IMG/VR virus record: IMGVR_UViG_3300032294_000785
Location: 1-35,284 of that record
Direction: 5' to 3' (one strand)
DNA from: a virus
DNA length: 35,284 bases
Of the stretch, positions 21,004 through 29,060 are shown one piece after another. Below the pieces are notes generated by a model. That model worked only from the letters and a program-made list of their open reading frames with translations. It was not told the origin of the DNA and did no database searches. Within the stretch, counting starts at the first letter, position 1. Each line of letters opens with the position of its first letter. The position numbers and the translations under genes are program-made.

Positions 21004-22592
21004 TATTGCAACCCCACCAAACGTTTCATCCTGTCAATGCTGTCCTTCAACTTGTTGTACCCAGGTGAATTCAAGCCACCGACAGAATCGACAACTTCCC
21101 TAAAGCCCTTGGTGTCTGCGTTACGCATCGCATCAAAGGCGCGAATGGCGTTGATGTCAGCAGCCTGTGACCACTCGTTTTGAAATCTTCGGGCGCTAAA
21201 CGGATCGCCTTTGCTGCGCTGGAATTCGTACTGCACACCTTGATTAAACAGGTCTGTTGCAGTCGTCAAAGCGCGATTGACGCGGGCCGTTTTTTGGATT
21301 GCTTCAGGCGTCCAGTTGATTGTTCCGGTGCTTTCCGCGGCAATGTTTCGCGCTGCATCAGTTCCCAGTCCGGCAGACTGCGCCAGCGATTGCGTCTGCA
21401 ACGACATATAGTGGCCCAATTGGTTTAACGCAGTCGCATTGCCACCACCAAGACCAATCGCATTGAACACCGCATAACCACCAGTCAGGTTGGCCAAAGT
21501 TCCAGCGCCGCGACCGGTGATGGCTTCATCAGCCAATCTGACAATTTCGTTGTTGTTGAAAATCTGCAAAGGAACCTGCTGGGCAGATTCCAAAGCGCGG
21601 GTTCTAACAACGTTGGCCGCATTCAATGTTTCCATTGTTTCGCCAGGCGGCAATCCTCGGACTTCGCTGATTTGCGGTGAAGCCAGCGGGCGACCGTAAA
21701 TGGACTGCGGCGGTTTGGCCTGGCCGTAAGGCAACGGCAAGTATTGACCTGGCAATTGTTCTGGCCTGGGCGTTCCACTCAACAGGCGACGGCCAATGAT
21801 CGTGCCATCTTCGCTGCGAGTGACAACGATGGGCAGGTTGGTCATCGGGTCTGTGCCTTCGATGGTTTCGCGCTGGCCAGGGCCAAGTTGTTGCGTGGCG
21901 ATGGGGAATTCGCCTACACGTTGCGTAGGAAGTTCGCCCGCAACAGACGGCTGCACCACTGACGGATAGATACCCGCGCCCGTGGCCACTTGGCCAGGTT
22001 TGGGCGCAAACGCGGCTTGCTGCGTTGACGGGTTCATCACCTGGTTGCCCGCGCTGATGGCCAATTGGGGCAGCATTTCAGGGTTGGAAACCATACCTAA
22101 CTGGGTCTTGAACGACGACACCAGGTTGGCCATCACAGGGTTGTTTTTGTACTGCTGGCTTACGCGGTCAAGGAAGTCGCTGTACACCTTCGGGTCTTTT
22201 GCGCCTTGATAGCCCAAAGCACTCAAACCGGACGCCACCACTTCCCGCTGTTGAGTGGTCATGTCCGAAATGGCGCGTTCGGCTTGCGTTTGCGCGGTAC
22301 TAAGGTCGCTGTACTTGCGAATCAAGTCGCCACCGGTCAAAGGCGCAATCTTTGGAATTTCCGCGTTCAGTTTGTTGATGTCGATTCGGCCATCGCTTTG
22401 GAAGTTTTCGGGCCGCGACATAAATTCAATGACGCGTTTGCGCTCGATTTCTTCTTGCTGCTCTTTGCCCAGTTGGATGCCGCCGCGCTGATACTCTTGT
22501 GCGCCGCGGGCAAAGTTCACCATTTCACCCAGGCTCATCGTGGGCATGGGCTTAATGTTTTGTGCAACAGGGGTTACGCTTAGGTCTGCCAT
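21003..22592 (-). CDS. Ejection/internal virion protein (gp20-like position)
   Basis: A 529-aa Gln/Ala/Gly-rich protein with no signal peptide. The N-terminal part (SLGEMVNFARGAQEYQRG, then a charged helix) and the C-terminal helices (FNQGVQYEFQRSK..., FREVVDSVGGLNSPGYNKLKD) are the best-ordered segments; the middle (250-360) is Pro-rich. It sits between the gp7-like and gp16-like proteins, the order 7-20-16 of P22 ejection proteins. Start at 22592 is chosen for GAGG upstream and the family-like MADLSVTPV head. Confidence 0.72.
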   Translation of the reverse strand: MADLSVTPVAQNIKPMPTMSLGEMVNFARGAQEYQRGGIQLGKEQQEEIERKRVIEFMSRPENFQSDGRIDINKLNAEIPKIAPLTGGDLIRKYSDLSTAQTQAERAISDMTTQQREVVASGLSALGYQGAKDPKVYSDFLDRVSQQYKNNPVMANLVSSFKTQLGMVSNPEMLPQLAISAGNQVMNPSTQQAAFAPKPGQVATGAGIYPSVVQPSVAGELPTQRVGEFPIATQQLGPGQRETIEGTDPMTNLPIVVTRSEDGTIIGRRLLSGTPRPEQLPGQYLPLPYGQAKPPQSIYGRPLASPQISEVRGLPPGETMETLNAANVVRTRALESAQQVPLQIFNNNEIVRLADEAITGRGAGTLANLTGGYAVFNAIGLGGGNATALNQLGHYMSLQTQSLAQSAGLGTDAARNIAAESTGTINWTPEAIQKTARVNRALTTATDLFNQGVQYEFQRSKGDPFSARRFQNEWSQAADINAIRAFDAMRNADTKGFREVVDSVGGLNSPGYNKLKDSIDRMKRLVGLQ

Positions 22593-22602
22593 GTTCTTAT
22601 CC

Positions 22603-23256
22603 TCACGCAACGGGCGGTCTGTTCAACAGGGAATACATCAACGCCGTGTTGCCGATGTTCCCCAGCCCGCTGGCCATCGCGTTGGCCGATCCAACCTGGC
22701 CAGCAGCCAGCGCCGATGCGCCTCCGATAGCAGCCTGGCCAATGTTGCCCGCAAAGTTTTGTCCCGCGGTGGTCACTTGGTTTTGCGCCGTCTGACCGAT
22801 GCCAGCAATACCCGCCAAGGTGTTGTAGATGTTCTGACGCTGCGCGATGACTTGGGGCATCGCAGTCCCCAAGGTGTAGTCAATCGCAAACTTTTGCGCC
22901 GCACGATCCACGTTCGAACCACCGCCCCCAACATTCATCATTTGGCGGGCCGCGCCAGTTCCCTGATCTATTGCAAACTGATAGCCAGGAAGGCCCAGGA
23001 TTTCTTCACGAGATACCGGCTTGGTCAAACCAGGCAGCAATTCACCGATACGCGTCAACGCCCCGTAACCGGCTTCCCGATAAGGGGCTTGCTGCTGGTT
23101 GATGGTTTCAAACATTTGCCGCTGAACATCAGCGGCGTACTGGGTAGCACCAGCCTGAGTGGACGCAGCCGATTTGGCCGCGCTAGACTGCATACCCGCG
23201 CCGATCAAGCCAGCGCCAGCGCCTAGCAGTAGTGCGGTTCCTGTTCCGATTGCCAT
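22603..23256 (-). CDS. DNA transfer protein, P22 gp7-like
   Basis: A 217-aa protein (P22 gp7 is 229). A hydrophobic Gly/Ala-rich N-terminus (GTALLLGAGAGLIGAGMQ) is followed by FETINQQQAPYREAGYGALTRIGELLPGL and a second block with LPGYQFAIDQGTGAARQMM. These are typical of the gp7/ejection family. A Gly/Ala/Asn-rich C-terminal half follows. It is ejected with the DNA. AAGGAG precedes the ATG. Confidence 0.85.
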   Translation of the reverse strand: MAIGTGTALLLGAGAGLIGAGMQSSAAKSAASTQAGATQYAADVQRQMFETINQQQAPYREAGYGALTRIGELLPGLTKPVSREEILGLPGYQFAIDQGTGAARQMMNVGGGGSNVDRAAQKFAIDYTLGTAMPQVIAQRQNIYNTLAGIAGIGQTAQNQVTTAGQNFAGNIGQAAIGGASALAAGQVGSANAMASGLGNIGNTALMYSLLNRPPVA

Positions 23257-23257
23257 G

Positions 23258-23713
23258 TCACAACTCCTTAATGAACGTTCTTTCTAGGGGTCGAAAGCCC
23301 GCCCGAAAGTAAACTTTTTCCATCGCTGCTGCGCGTTCATCTTCCAAAGCAATCATAAACAGCGCCCTTGCGTTTTTGTTCTTAGCCCAGGCTTCAATTT
23401 CCTGAAACATCCTTTGGCCAATCCCGCTTCCTCTGGCTTTCGGGGTCAACCACCACCACAGTTCTTGGGCCACCTGGTAACCAGGGCTGAAATACAGCGG
23501 GTAAAGCAAACAGGATGTAACCCCCACAATTTCGCCGTCCAGTTCTCCCAGTAGCAGCAAGATGCTGCTATTTTCCAACGAAGCGGACAAAAAAGCACGA
23601 ATTCCGGTCGGGTCGTAATCGGCCACGCCCTTCATGGGGCTGGCGGCGTGAAAGTCGGCCAGCAACGCCACATAGGCGTCCAGGTCGGCAACGGTGGCGG
23701 GTCTGACGTTCAA
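23258..23713 (-). CDS. GNAT acetyltransferase, TTG start
   Basis: A 151-aa GCN5-related N-acetyltransferase. The acetyl-CoA motif is ARGSGIGQRM (93-102), preceded by a beta bulge-type strand (VAQELWWWLTPK) and followed by EAWAKNKNARALFMIAL and GFRPLERTFIKEL. The start is a TTG at 23713 overlapping the stop of the 78-aa gene (TTTTGA), with GGCGGGGG as ribosome site. Its place inside the tail/ejection module is conserved in several P22-like phages in my experience, but the substrate is unknown. It might acetylate a virion protein or a host product. Confidence 0.85.
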   Translation of the reverse strand: MNVRPATVADLDAYVALLADFHAASPMKGVADYDPTGIRAFLSASLENSSILLLLGELDGEIVGVTSCLLYPLYFSPGYQVAQELWWWLTPKARGSGIGQRMFQEIEAWAKNKNARALFMIALEDERAAAMEKVYFRAGFRPLERTFIKEL

Positions 23714-23734
23714 AATGTACCCCCGCCGATTCCG
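23709..23734 (-). repeat. Junction repeat, copy 1
   Basis: A 26-base sequence (minus strand CGGAATCGGCGGGGGTACATTTTGAA) that matches 31530-31555 in 24 of 26 positions. It encodes the C-terminus GIGGGTF and the ribosome site plus TTG start of the next gene. Confidence 0.75.
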
Positions 23735-23946
23735 TTTAGGGCCGTCAGCAGCGTGAACGTACCTTGTGCTGGCCCAGCGTTACCAATGACCGTGTTATTG
23801 ATTTCGCCACCATTGATGATTTGATACTCAACGGTCTGCGATACAAGTTGCGGGTTTTGCAGCCAAATGATCCATTCCCGCGACGGTCTGCCGGTCGCCG
23901 GTTCAATGAACGGCGATGTTGGGAATCGGATGTTGGTCGTCACCAT
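23710..23946 (-). CDS. Small tail-module protein (78 aa) with GIGGGTF tail
   Basis: A 78-aa protein starting MVTTNIRFPTSPFIEPATGRPSREWIIWLQNP, a segment that recurs as the N-terminus of many phage tail or head-to-tail proteins. It ends IGNAGPAQGTFTLLTALNGIGGGTF, a short fiber-like tip. Its location between gp10 and the ejection genes is where P22 keeps tail needle and assembly factors, but it is too short to be a needle. Stop overlaps the GNAT TTG. Function unknown; structural role likely. Confidence 0.68.
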   Translation of the reverse strand: MVTTNIRFPTSPFIEPATGRPSREWIIWLQNPQLVSQTVEYQIINGGEINNTVIGNAGPAQGTFTLLTALNGIGGGTF

Positions 23947-25418
23947 CAGTTGTCACCCGCGGATGCTTTCAGGTTGGCCGACACAATTACAGCCTTGACC
24001 GGATCAGTCACGGCCACTTCAAAAATGCGGTCACGCGCCCAGCCCAAACGCCGCCAAATGGCGCGGTTGGTGTAGTTACCGATGCGGCCAATCCCGACCC
24101 AATGTTCGTTTGACCAGGTGGAACCACCGTCGTTTGACCAGCGCAGCATGGCCTGGGGGTTGTCGCCCTGACCGTTGTTCAACCCAACACCAGGCTGAAA
24201 CTGGATTTGGAATTCTTCAAAATACTGCCGCTGAAGGTCGGTCGTGATATGGGGGGCGCGGCGCAGCCGACGAATCGGGTTTCCGGCGTCGGTGTACTCG
24301 TCAAAGTCCAGGCTGTAAATCTTGCCGTTTTCGTAGTCGCCCACCAGGTTTTTGTTGGCAAACGCAATGCAATTTTGCCCGCGATGGCGCTTGTACACGG
24401 CGTTGGGCGCGTCCCACCACAGCCACTTGAACCATTGCTGGGTGGCCAGGTCGTAGGCCCAAGTGATGTCAATGCTGGGGAAGTTGATGACGTAAAACTC
24501 GTGACCTTCAATCTGGAATGACCAGGCCCGCGCATCAGATACAACCTTGCCGACCAGGCTGTTTTCGACGGCGTGGGTCGAAAGGCGTTGGAATTCGTAG
24601 CCCTTCATCATGCCGATGGTGGCCGTTCCCAGGGTGTCACGCGCCAGGAACATGAACGTTTCGGCGTAGCGCACAATTGAAAAAGGCGCACCGCAGCCGT
24701 TTTGGCTGGACGTGCCGGACACCCGCTGGAACGGAAAGGTAATCAGGTTCGGGATGACCGTGCCAACGTCGATCCACACTTCGGTGGTGACTTCGCCCAA
24801 CAGGTACACCTGGCGGTGGTCAACGATTAAGGCAACAAGGGTATCAGGCGACCCGTCTTTGGCCCCATACAGGCCCGTCGTGGACAGGGGCGACCCAAGG
24901 TCAGTCACCGCCCAGTTTTGCGTTCCTGGTTCGTTGTAGGCCACATAGTTGTCCACCGTATCGACCACGGTGGCCCCTTGCCAGTCGCCGTCGGTTCCAG
25001 GCAACTGCACAAACGTGTTGGTGGCCACCACATAGTAGTAGCGGTTCACACCATCGACCAGGTAGGCCGTCAGCCCTTGGGTGGTCATCACGTTGTCCGT
25101 GATCGACACAGGCCCGCTGCTGGTGGTCAGGGTTCCGACCTGGGTGTAGGTCAGGTCTGTGGCGATGCGGTACACGCGATTGCCACACACCGCGATTGCG
25201 TACTGAAGACCGGACAGCGCCCGCATCCCTCGGATTTCCGCGGGGATCGGGAATTGGATTTCGGTCACCAGCCCAGGGGTCGGGTACAGGGCAACGATGC
25301 CCCGTTCGCCAGGCTGCTTAGTCGGGTCGATTTCGGGGTAAAAGTTGATGCACTCCTGGTCATCTTGGTAGATAGACCTGGTGGTGTACGACGCGCCGAC
25401 AAAACCAAAATCAGGCAT
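23946..25418 (-). CDS. Packaged-DNA stabilisation protein, P22 gp10-like
   Basis: A 490-aa protein, close to P22 gp10 (472 aa), the hexameric factor that closes the portal channel. Family-type segments are the N-terminal SYTTRSIYQDDQECINFYPE and GIVALYPTPGLV. ARDTLGTATIGMMKG lies mid-protein, and a later VINFPSIDITWAYDLATQQWF completes the set. Repeated beta-strand blocks fit a beta-propeller. It couples to the gp4-like gene by a TGATG overlap. No membrane segments. Confidence 0.9.
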   Translation of the reverse strand: MPDFGFVGASYTTRSIYQDDQECINFYPEIDPTKQPGERGIVALYPTPGLVTEIQFPIPAEIRGMRALSGLQYAIAVCGNRVYRIATDLTYTQVGTLTTSSGPVSITDNVMTTQGLTAYLVDGVNRYYYVVATNTFVQLPGTDGDWQGATVVDTVDNYVAYNEPGTQNWAVTDLGSPLSTTGLYGAKDGSPDTLVALIVDHRQVYLLGEVTTEVWIDVGTVIPNLITFPFQRVSGTSSQNGCGAPFSIVRYAETFMFLARDTLGTATIGMMKGYEFQRLSTHAVENSLVGKVVSDARAWSFQIEGHEFYVINFPSIDITWAYDLATQQWFKWLWWDAPNAVYKRHRGQNCIAFANKNLVGDYENGKIYSLDFDEYTDAGNPIRRLRRAPHITTDLQRQYFEEFQIQFQPGVGLNNGQGDNPQAMLRWSNDGGSTWSNEHWVGIGRIGNYTNRAIWRRLGWARDRIFEVAVTDPVKAVIVSANLKASAGDN

Positions 25419-26398
25419 CAGTTGAATCCCCCGTCAAGGATAAACGCCGCGTCCTTGGGCCGTCCGGTCATCAGCACGTCAGGGTACTTGGACACTTGCG
25501 GCGGCTTCATGTTGGTTCGTTTGATTGTTGCTTTGGCCTGGGCTGCGTAGGCAGTAATCTGCCCAATCTGCACCTGGTTGGCTTTGCCAAACATCGGCAT
25601 CAGGCGTTCAGCCAAGCACCACCGCAGCGCCATGTTGTAGCCTTGGGGAAACTGCAACGTCCCGTACAGGTCGCCAAACTCTCGGAAGATGGTTTGCGTG
25701 AACAGGTGCATTTCGCCCTGGGCGGGGTTTGGCCACAGGTACACGATGCCCAGTTGTTCCGACGGCTGGTAGTACAGCGATTTGGGCCACGGGCCGTTCA
25801 GGGTCTTCAAACCGATGGATTCGTATTCTTCCAGGCTCAGAATGGCGATGGGGTAGTCAAGACCGCCCCCATAGATGGGAACGCCGTTGGACGTGGTGTT
25901 GACCCGCACAAACGCCGATTCGATGGTCAGCGGGCGTTCGTAGTACGCGTCAATGATTTGCAGCACGACAGGCGTCGTATGGCCGCGGCTGACGGTGTAC
26001 GTTCCACCTTCGTTGACGTTACCCCCCGCGCCGGTGTTAAACGCCACGATGGTCGTGCCTGGTAGCACACCAGGGCCGGTCAGCGTCATGCCCATGGTGA
26101 TTGCGCCTTTCAAAACGCCATCGGTCGGGACGGTCAAGGTCGTGCCGCTGATCGAACCTGTAAACCGTGCTGATACGTTGCCGCTTGGCCCCAGGGTGTA
26201 CTGCACCTGGTTTTGGACACACGGAAACACGATTTCGGTGCGATAAAACACCATCATGTTTTCGTTTGACCATTGGGCGATCATGTCGTTCAGCATATCC
26301 AGCCCGTCTTGGGCTTCGTCTGCTGTTGGGTTCTCGCCGCTGGCCAATGCGCCGATGTCCTTCATGGCGCGGGTAATGATGTCGTATGGCGTAGTCAT
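25418..26398 (-). CDS. gp4-like tail-accessory factor with inserted beta domain
   Basis: A 326-aa protein; P22 gp4 is 166 aa. The N-terminus (DIITRAMKDIGALASGENPTADEAQDGLDMLNDMIAQWSNE) and C-terminus (MALRWCLAERLMPMFGK through SKYP) are gp4-type helical pieces that bind the portal base. A roughly 70-residue insert (about 78-146, TGSISGTTLTVPTDG...GTYTVSRG) has an immunoglobulin-like strand pattern. Its extra size comes from this insertion and from a beta-rich linker. Order gp4-gp10 downstream of the tailspike agrees with P22-like closure. Confidence 0.8.
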   Translation of the reverse strand: MTTPYDIITRAMKDIGALASGENPTADEAQDGLDMLNDMIAQWSNENMMVFYRTEIVFPCVQNQVQYTLGPSGNVSARFTGSISGTTLTVPTDGVLKGAITMGMTLTGPGVLPGTTIVAFNTGAGGNVNEGGTYTVSRGHTTPVVLQIIDAYYERPLTIESAFVRVNTTSNGVPIYGGGLDYPIAILSLEEYESIGLKTLNGPWPKSLYYQPSEQLGIVYLWPNPAQGEMHLFTQTIFREFGDLYGTLQFPQGYNMALRWCLAERLMPMFGKANQVQIGQITAYAAQAKATIKRTNMKPPQVSKYPDVLMTGRPKDAAFILDGGFN

Positions 26399-26407
26399 GT
26401 TGCGTCC

Positions 26408-27775
26408 TTACAGATTTCCTTCAGATACCCAAGTTCCAGGCGATCCCGCAACAGTACAAGTCCACGCTTTCGGTTGGCCGACGACGGGATTGATGTTCAA
26501 TATGCGGTCGCCCACTAGGTACGAAAGCGTGTTCAAAGGCGGCGCAACGGTTCCATAGAACAACCTACCCAGCGGGCCAGCGCCTTTGCTTCCATATCTT
26601 TGTGGGGTCAGTCCGTTGACAGTTCCACTGATGTCGGCAAGCCAAACAGTTTCTACGGTTCCAGCAGTGGCCCAATCAACCGCATTGTTTACCAACGTAA
26701 TACCAACAAATTCGGAATTTGTTGCGCCCTGAATGCGGATGCCAGAAGTTCCTGAATTGTTGACGATGCCATTTACAAACCGGTTATCCCCTCCTGCTTC
26801 TACAATTCCAACATCAATCGCAACAAAATTAAAATTGCTAAATGTATTTCCTTGATTTGACGCGCTAATTTCAATTCCATTACCACCGGTTCCAACTGGT
26901 AATGTTGCTGGGAGAACAACACTGAAATACAACCCATCAAACAAATTGTTTGTATTGGCAGCGGCGCTGTTTAACGCAATCAGTTTTGACCCAAAATTGT
27001 ACGATCTGATGTTCCTAAGTATATTTCTCTGGCAACTGTTTGCCATTTGCACGATGATCGGAACACGGGTATCAAAATCTTGACGGCAAGTTACGTTTTC
27101 AATAATTGCGTCTTTAACTCCGTTCAAATACACACAAGTGTTAATTGTTTCAGCATGGGTCGAGTTTGTGAACAATCCAAGACTGCATTGCCCGGACAAG
27201 TTGTAATCAAAGGTGTTTCTGTAAAATGTGGTGTTATCCACAATACATTGAACACCTTGGTCAAACGTGATAGCGTTGTAGCAATACTCAAACGTGCAAT
27301 CCAGCAGACGAACGTAAGACGAGTCATTTGCTTTATTGACACCGTTTAGCAATCCACCAAACCAACAGTTGACAACGCTAACACCGTTGGACGCCGAAAA
27401 ATAAATACCGTCACCGCCGTAACCAGGGCCGCCAGTAGGGCCAAAAAATCCCATTTGCTCAATCACAACAGACGGGCCATTAGTGCCACTCATATCAAAA
27501 AGTTTAATTTGACCAGACCCAGGAATTTCGGAAATGTTGGTGGCGGTAGGGCCTGAACCACGAATAACAAAAGATTTGTTAGGAAATGTCAAAGGTGCGG
27601 AAAGCGCATAAGTGCCTGGTGGAAACAACAAAATTCCTTGCGCGTCACAAATTTCATCAATGGCTGCTTGAACGGCCGCGGTGTCATCTGCAACACCATC
27701 GCCAACTGCGCCAAAATCTTTGACGTTGCCAACAGGCCCGTCAATCATCGAATACGTTGCTTTAGTCAAAGACAT
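26408..27775 (-). CDS. Tailspike with pectate-lyase-type beta-helix
   Basis: A 455-aa protein. VGNVKDFGAVGDGVADDTAAVQAAID (about 15-40) is the start of the pectate-lyase superfamily fold, followed by parallel beta-helix turns (repeated short hydrophobic strands with Asn ladders such as NGVSVVNCWFGG, SEFVGITLVNNA). The C-terminus LNTLSYLVGDRILNINPVVGQPKAWTC... is a common tailspike end. An upstream open extension to 27955 is out of context; AAAGGA precedes the chosen ATG. It probably binds and may cut a surface polysaccharide. Base composition is AT-richer than neighbours. Confidence 0.83.
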   Translation of the reverse strand: MSLTKATYSMIDGPVGNVKDFGAVGDGVADDTAAVQAAIDEICDAQGILLFPPGTYALSAPLTFPNKSFVIRGSGPTATNISEIPGSGQIKLFDMSGTNGPSVVIEQMGFFGPTGGPGYGGDGIYFSASNGVSVVNCWFGGLLNGVNKANDSSYVRLLDCTFEYCYNAITFDQGVQCIVDNTTFYRNTFDYNLSGQCSLGLFTNSTHAETINTCVYLNGVKDAIIENVTCRQDFDTRVPIIVQMANSCQRNILRNIRSYNFGSKLIALNSAAANTNNLFDGLYFSVVLPATLPVGTGGNGIEISASNQGNTFSNFNFVAIDVGIVEAGGDNRFVNGIVNNSGTSGIRIQGATNSEFVGITLVNNAVDWATAGTVETVWLADISGTVNGLTPQRYGSKGAGPLGRLFYGTVAPPLNTLSYLVGDRILNINPVVGQPKAWTCTVAGSPGTWVSEGNL

Positions 27776-27785
27776 TTTTTTTCCT

Positions 27786-29051
27786 TTACTGGCATATGTA
27801 AGTAAGCGCAAAATCCACACGCGTACTATTTGCAAAAATGTTCGGAGCATTAGTCGCAGTTGCCACAGCACCAGTTGTACCCTCAAAATAAAAGGTTGTT
27901 GTGTTGTTAATTGCATCAGGCGCAAAAAAAGCCAAATTGGTCGCAATATTGGCAAAATAACCTACAACACCTTTTCCTGTTGTGCTGTTTGCTGTATTTT
28001 TTACCGTAAAAGGCAAACCAGATACAGTCGTTTGACTTCCTGTTCCAATTGCATTTACAACAATTTTTCCTTGAACGTGAACAAGATTTCCAACACGCGT
28101 ATAAAAACCTTCTTGAACGGTATATGTAGTATTGCCACCAAGCGAAGGTGTCCAAGTACCTTCCTCATACCAATTCAACAATTCGCTGGTCATGCCAGGC
28201 GCATTCGCGTTTGCAGTGAAATTGATGCCTTTGGCTGCTGTGTTTACAGCAACATTACCCGTTGAATCATATGTCCACCGTACAGCGCCACCTAAAGACA
28301 ATTGCAACGGGCCATTTGTGTCCATTGCAATAGTCAGTTGGTCTATGCTGTAAATAACGCCTTGCGTTCCAACAATCCCAATGTAGTTGTAGCCCGATCC
28401 AGCACGGAACATTTGGATGTTCTTGCTGTTGGTGGTGTCGTTTGCACGGAAACCCACCGTTCCACTTATGCCGATTGCAGATGCTGGAACAACAAGCGAA
28501 CCATCAAACGTCAACGCGCTGCCAGTGGTCAATGCACTGGTGCTGGTGGCGTACAAAATGCCGTTGGTTGTAAACGATGACAACCCCGTGCCGCCGCGGC
28601 TGGTCGCCAGTTGGCCTGTCCAGCCAAGTGTCAGCGATGCAGCATTCAGCAATGCGGTGCTGGCGTTGCCGCCCAAAGTCAAAGTGACGTTGGTGTCATC
28701 GGTCTTTGTAAGGGCTGCTGGCGAATTCCATTGCGGGGCCGTACCCGATGATCCAAGCCATTGGCCCGACGTTCCGATGGCCAATTTAGACAAAGCCGTG
28801 CCGCTGGCGTAATACAGCATATCTCCGGCGGTGTAACTGGTCAGGCCAGTGCCGCCCGCAGTGGTGGGAGTGGTTTTCCAGGCAATGACTTGGACGTTGT
28901 TGGCGTTGTCTTTGTAGAACAGTTTGCCATCGGTGATGTTTATGGCAAGTTCCGACCCCAACGTGCTGTTGGTCAGGTTACCAGCAGCGGGAGCCTGTGC
29001 GGCTGTGCTGCTGCTGTAAATTAGGATTGGGGTGTAGCCTGTTTGTGCCAT
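27786..29051 (-). CDS. Tail fiber-like protein (421 aa)
   Basis: A 421-aa protein with a GC-rich N-terminal half rich in AGGTGLTSYTAGDMLYYASGTALSKL-type units, a known fiber repeat pattern. A C-terminal part differs in style (Asn/Thr/Val-rich, GTWTPSLGGNTTYTVQEGFYTRVGNLVHVQGKI), a typical phage tip fold. The C-terminal half is also visibly AT-richer, as if swapped. It lies between two tailspikes. A chaperone need is possible. Confidence 0.75.
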   Translation of the reverse strand: MAQTGYTPILIYSSSTAAQAPAAGNLTNSTLGSELAINITDGKLFYKDNANNVQVIAWKTTPTTAGGTGLTSYTAGDMLYYASGTALSKLAIGTSGQWLGSSGTAPQWNSPAALTKTDDTNVTLTLGGNASTALLNAASLTLGWTGQLATSRGGTGLSSFTTNGILYATSTSALTTGSALTFDGSLVVPASAIGISGTVGFRANDTTNSKNIQMFRAGSGYNYIGIVGTQGVIYSIDQLTIAMDTNGPLQLSLGGAVRWTYDSTGNVAVNTAAKGINFTANANAPGMTSELLNWYEEGTWTPSLGGNTTYTVQEGFYTRVGNLVHVQGKIVVNAIGTGSQTTVSGLPFTVKNTANSTTGKGVVGYFANIATNLAFFAPDAINNTTTFYFEGTTGAVATATNAPNIFANSTRVDFALTYICQ

Positions 29052-29060
29052 GTGTACCCC

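Noticed and set aside
27776-27955. N-terminal extension of the 455-aa spike
   Set aside because: It overlaps the fiber gene in another frame, is Leu/Arg-rich and lacks a ribosome site.
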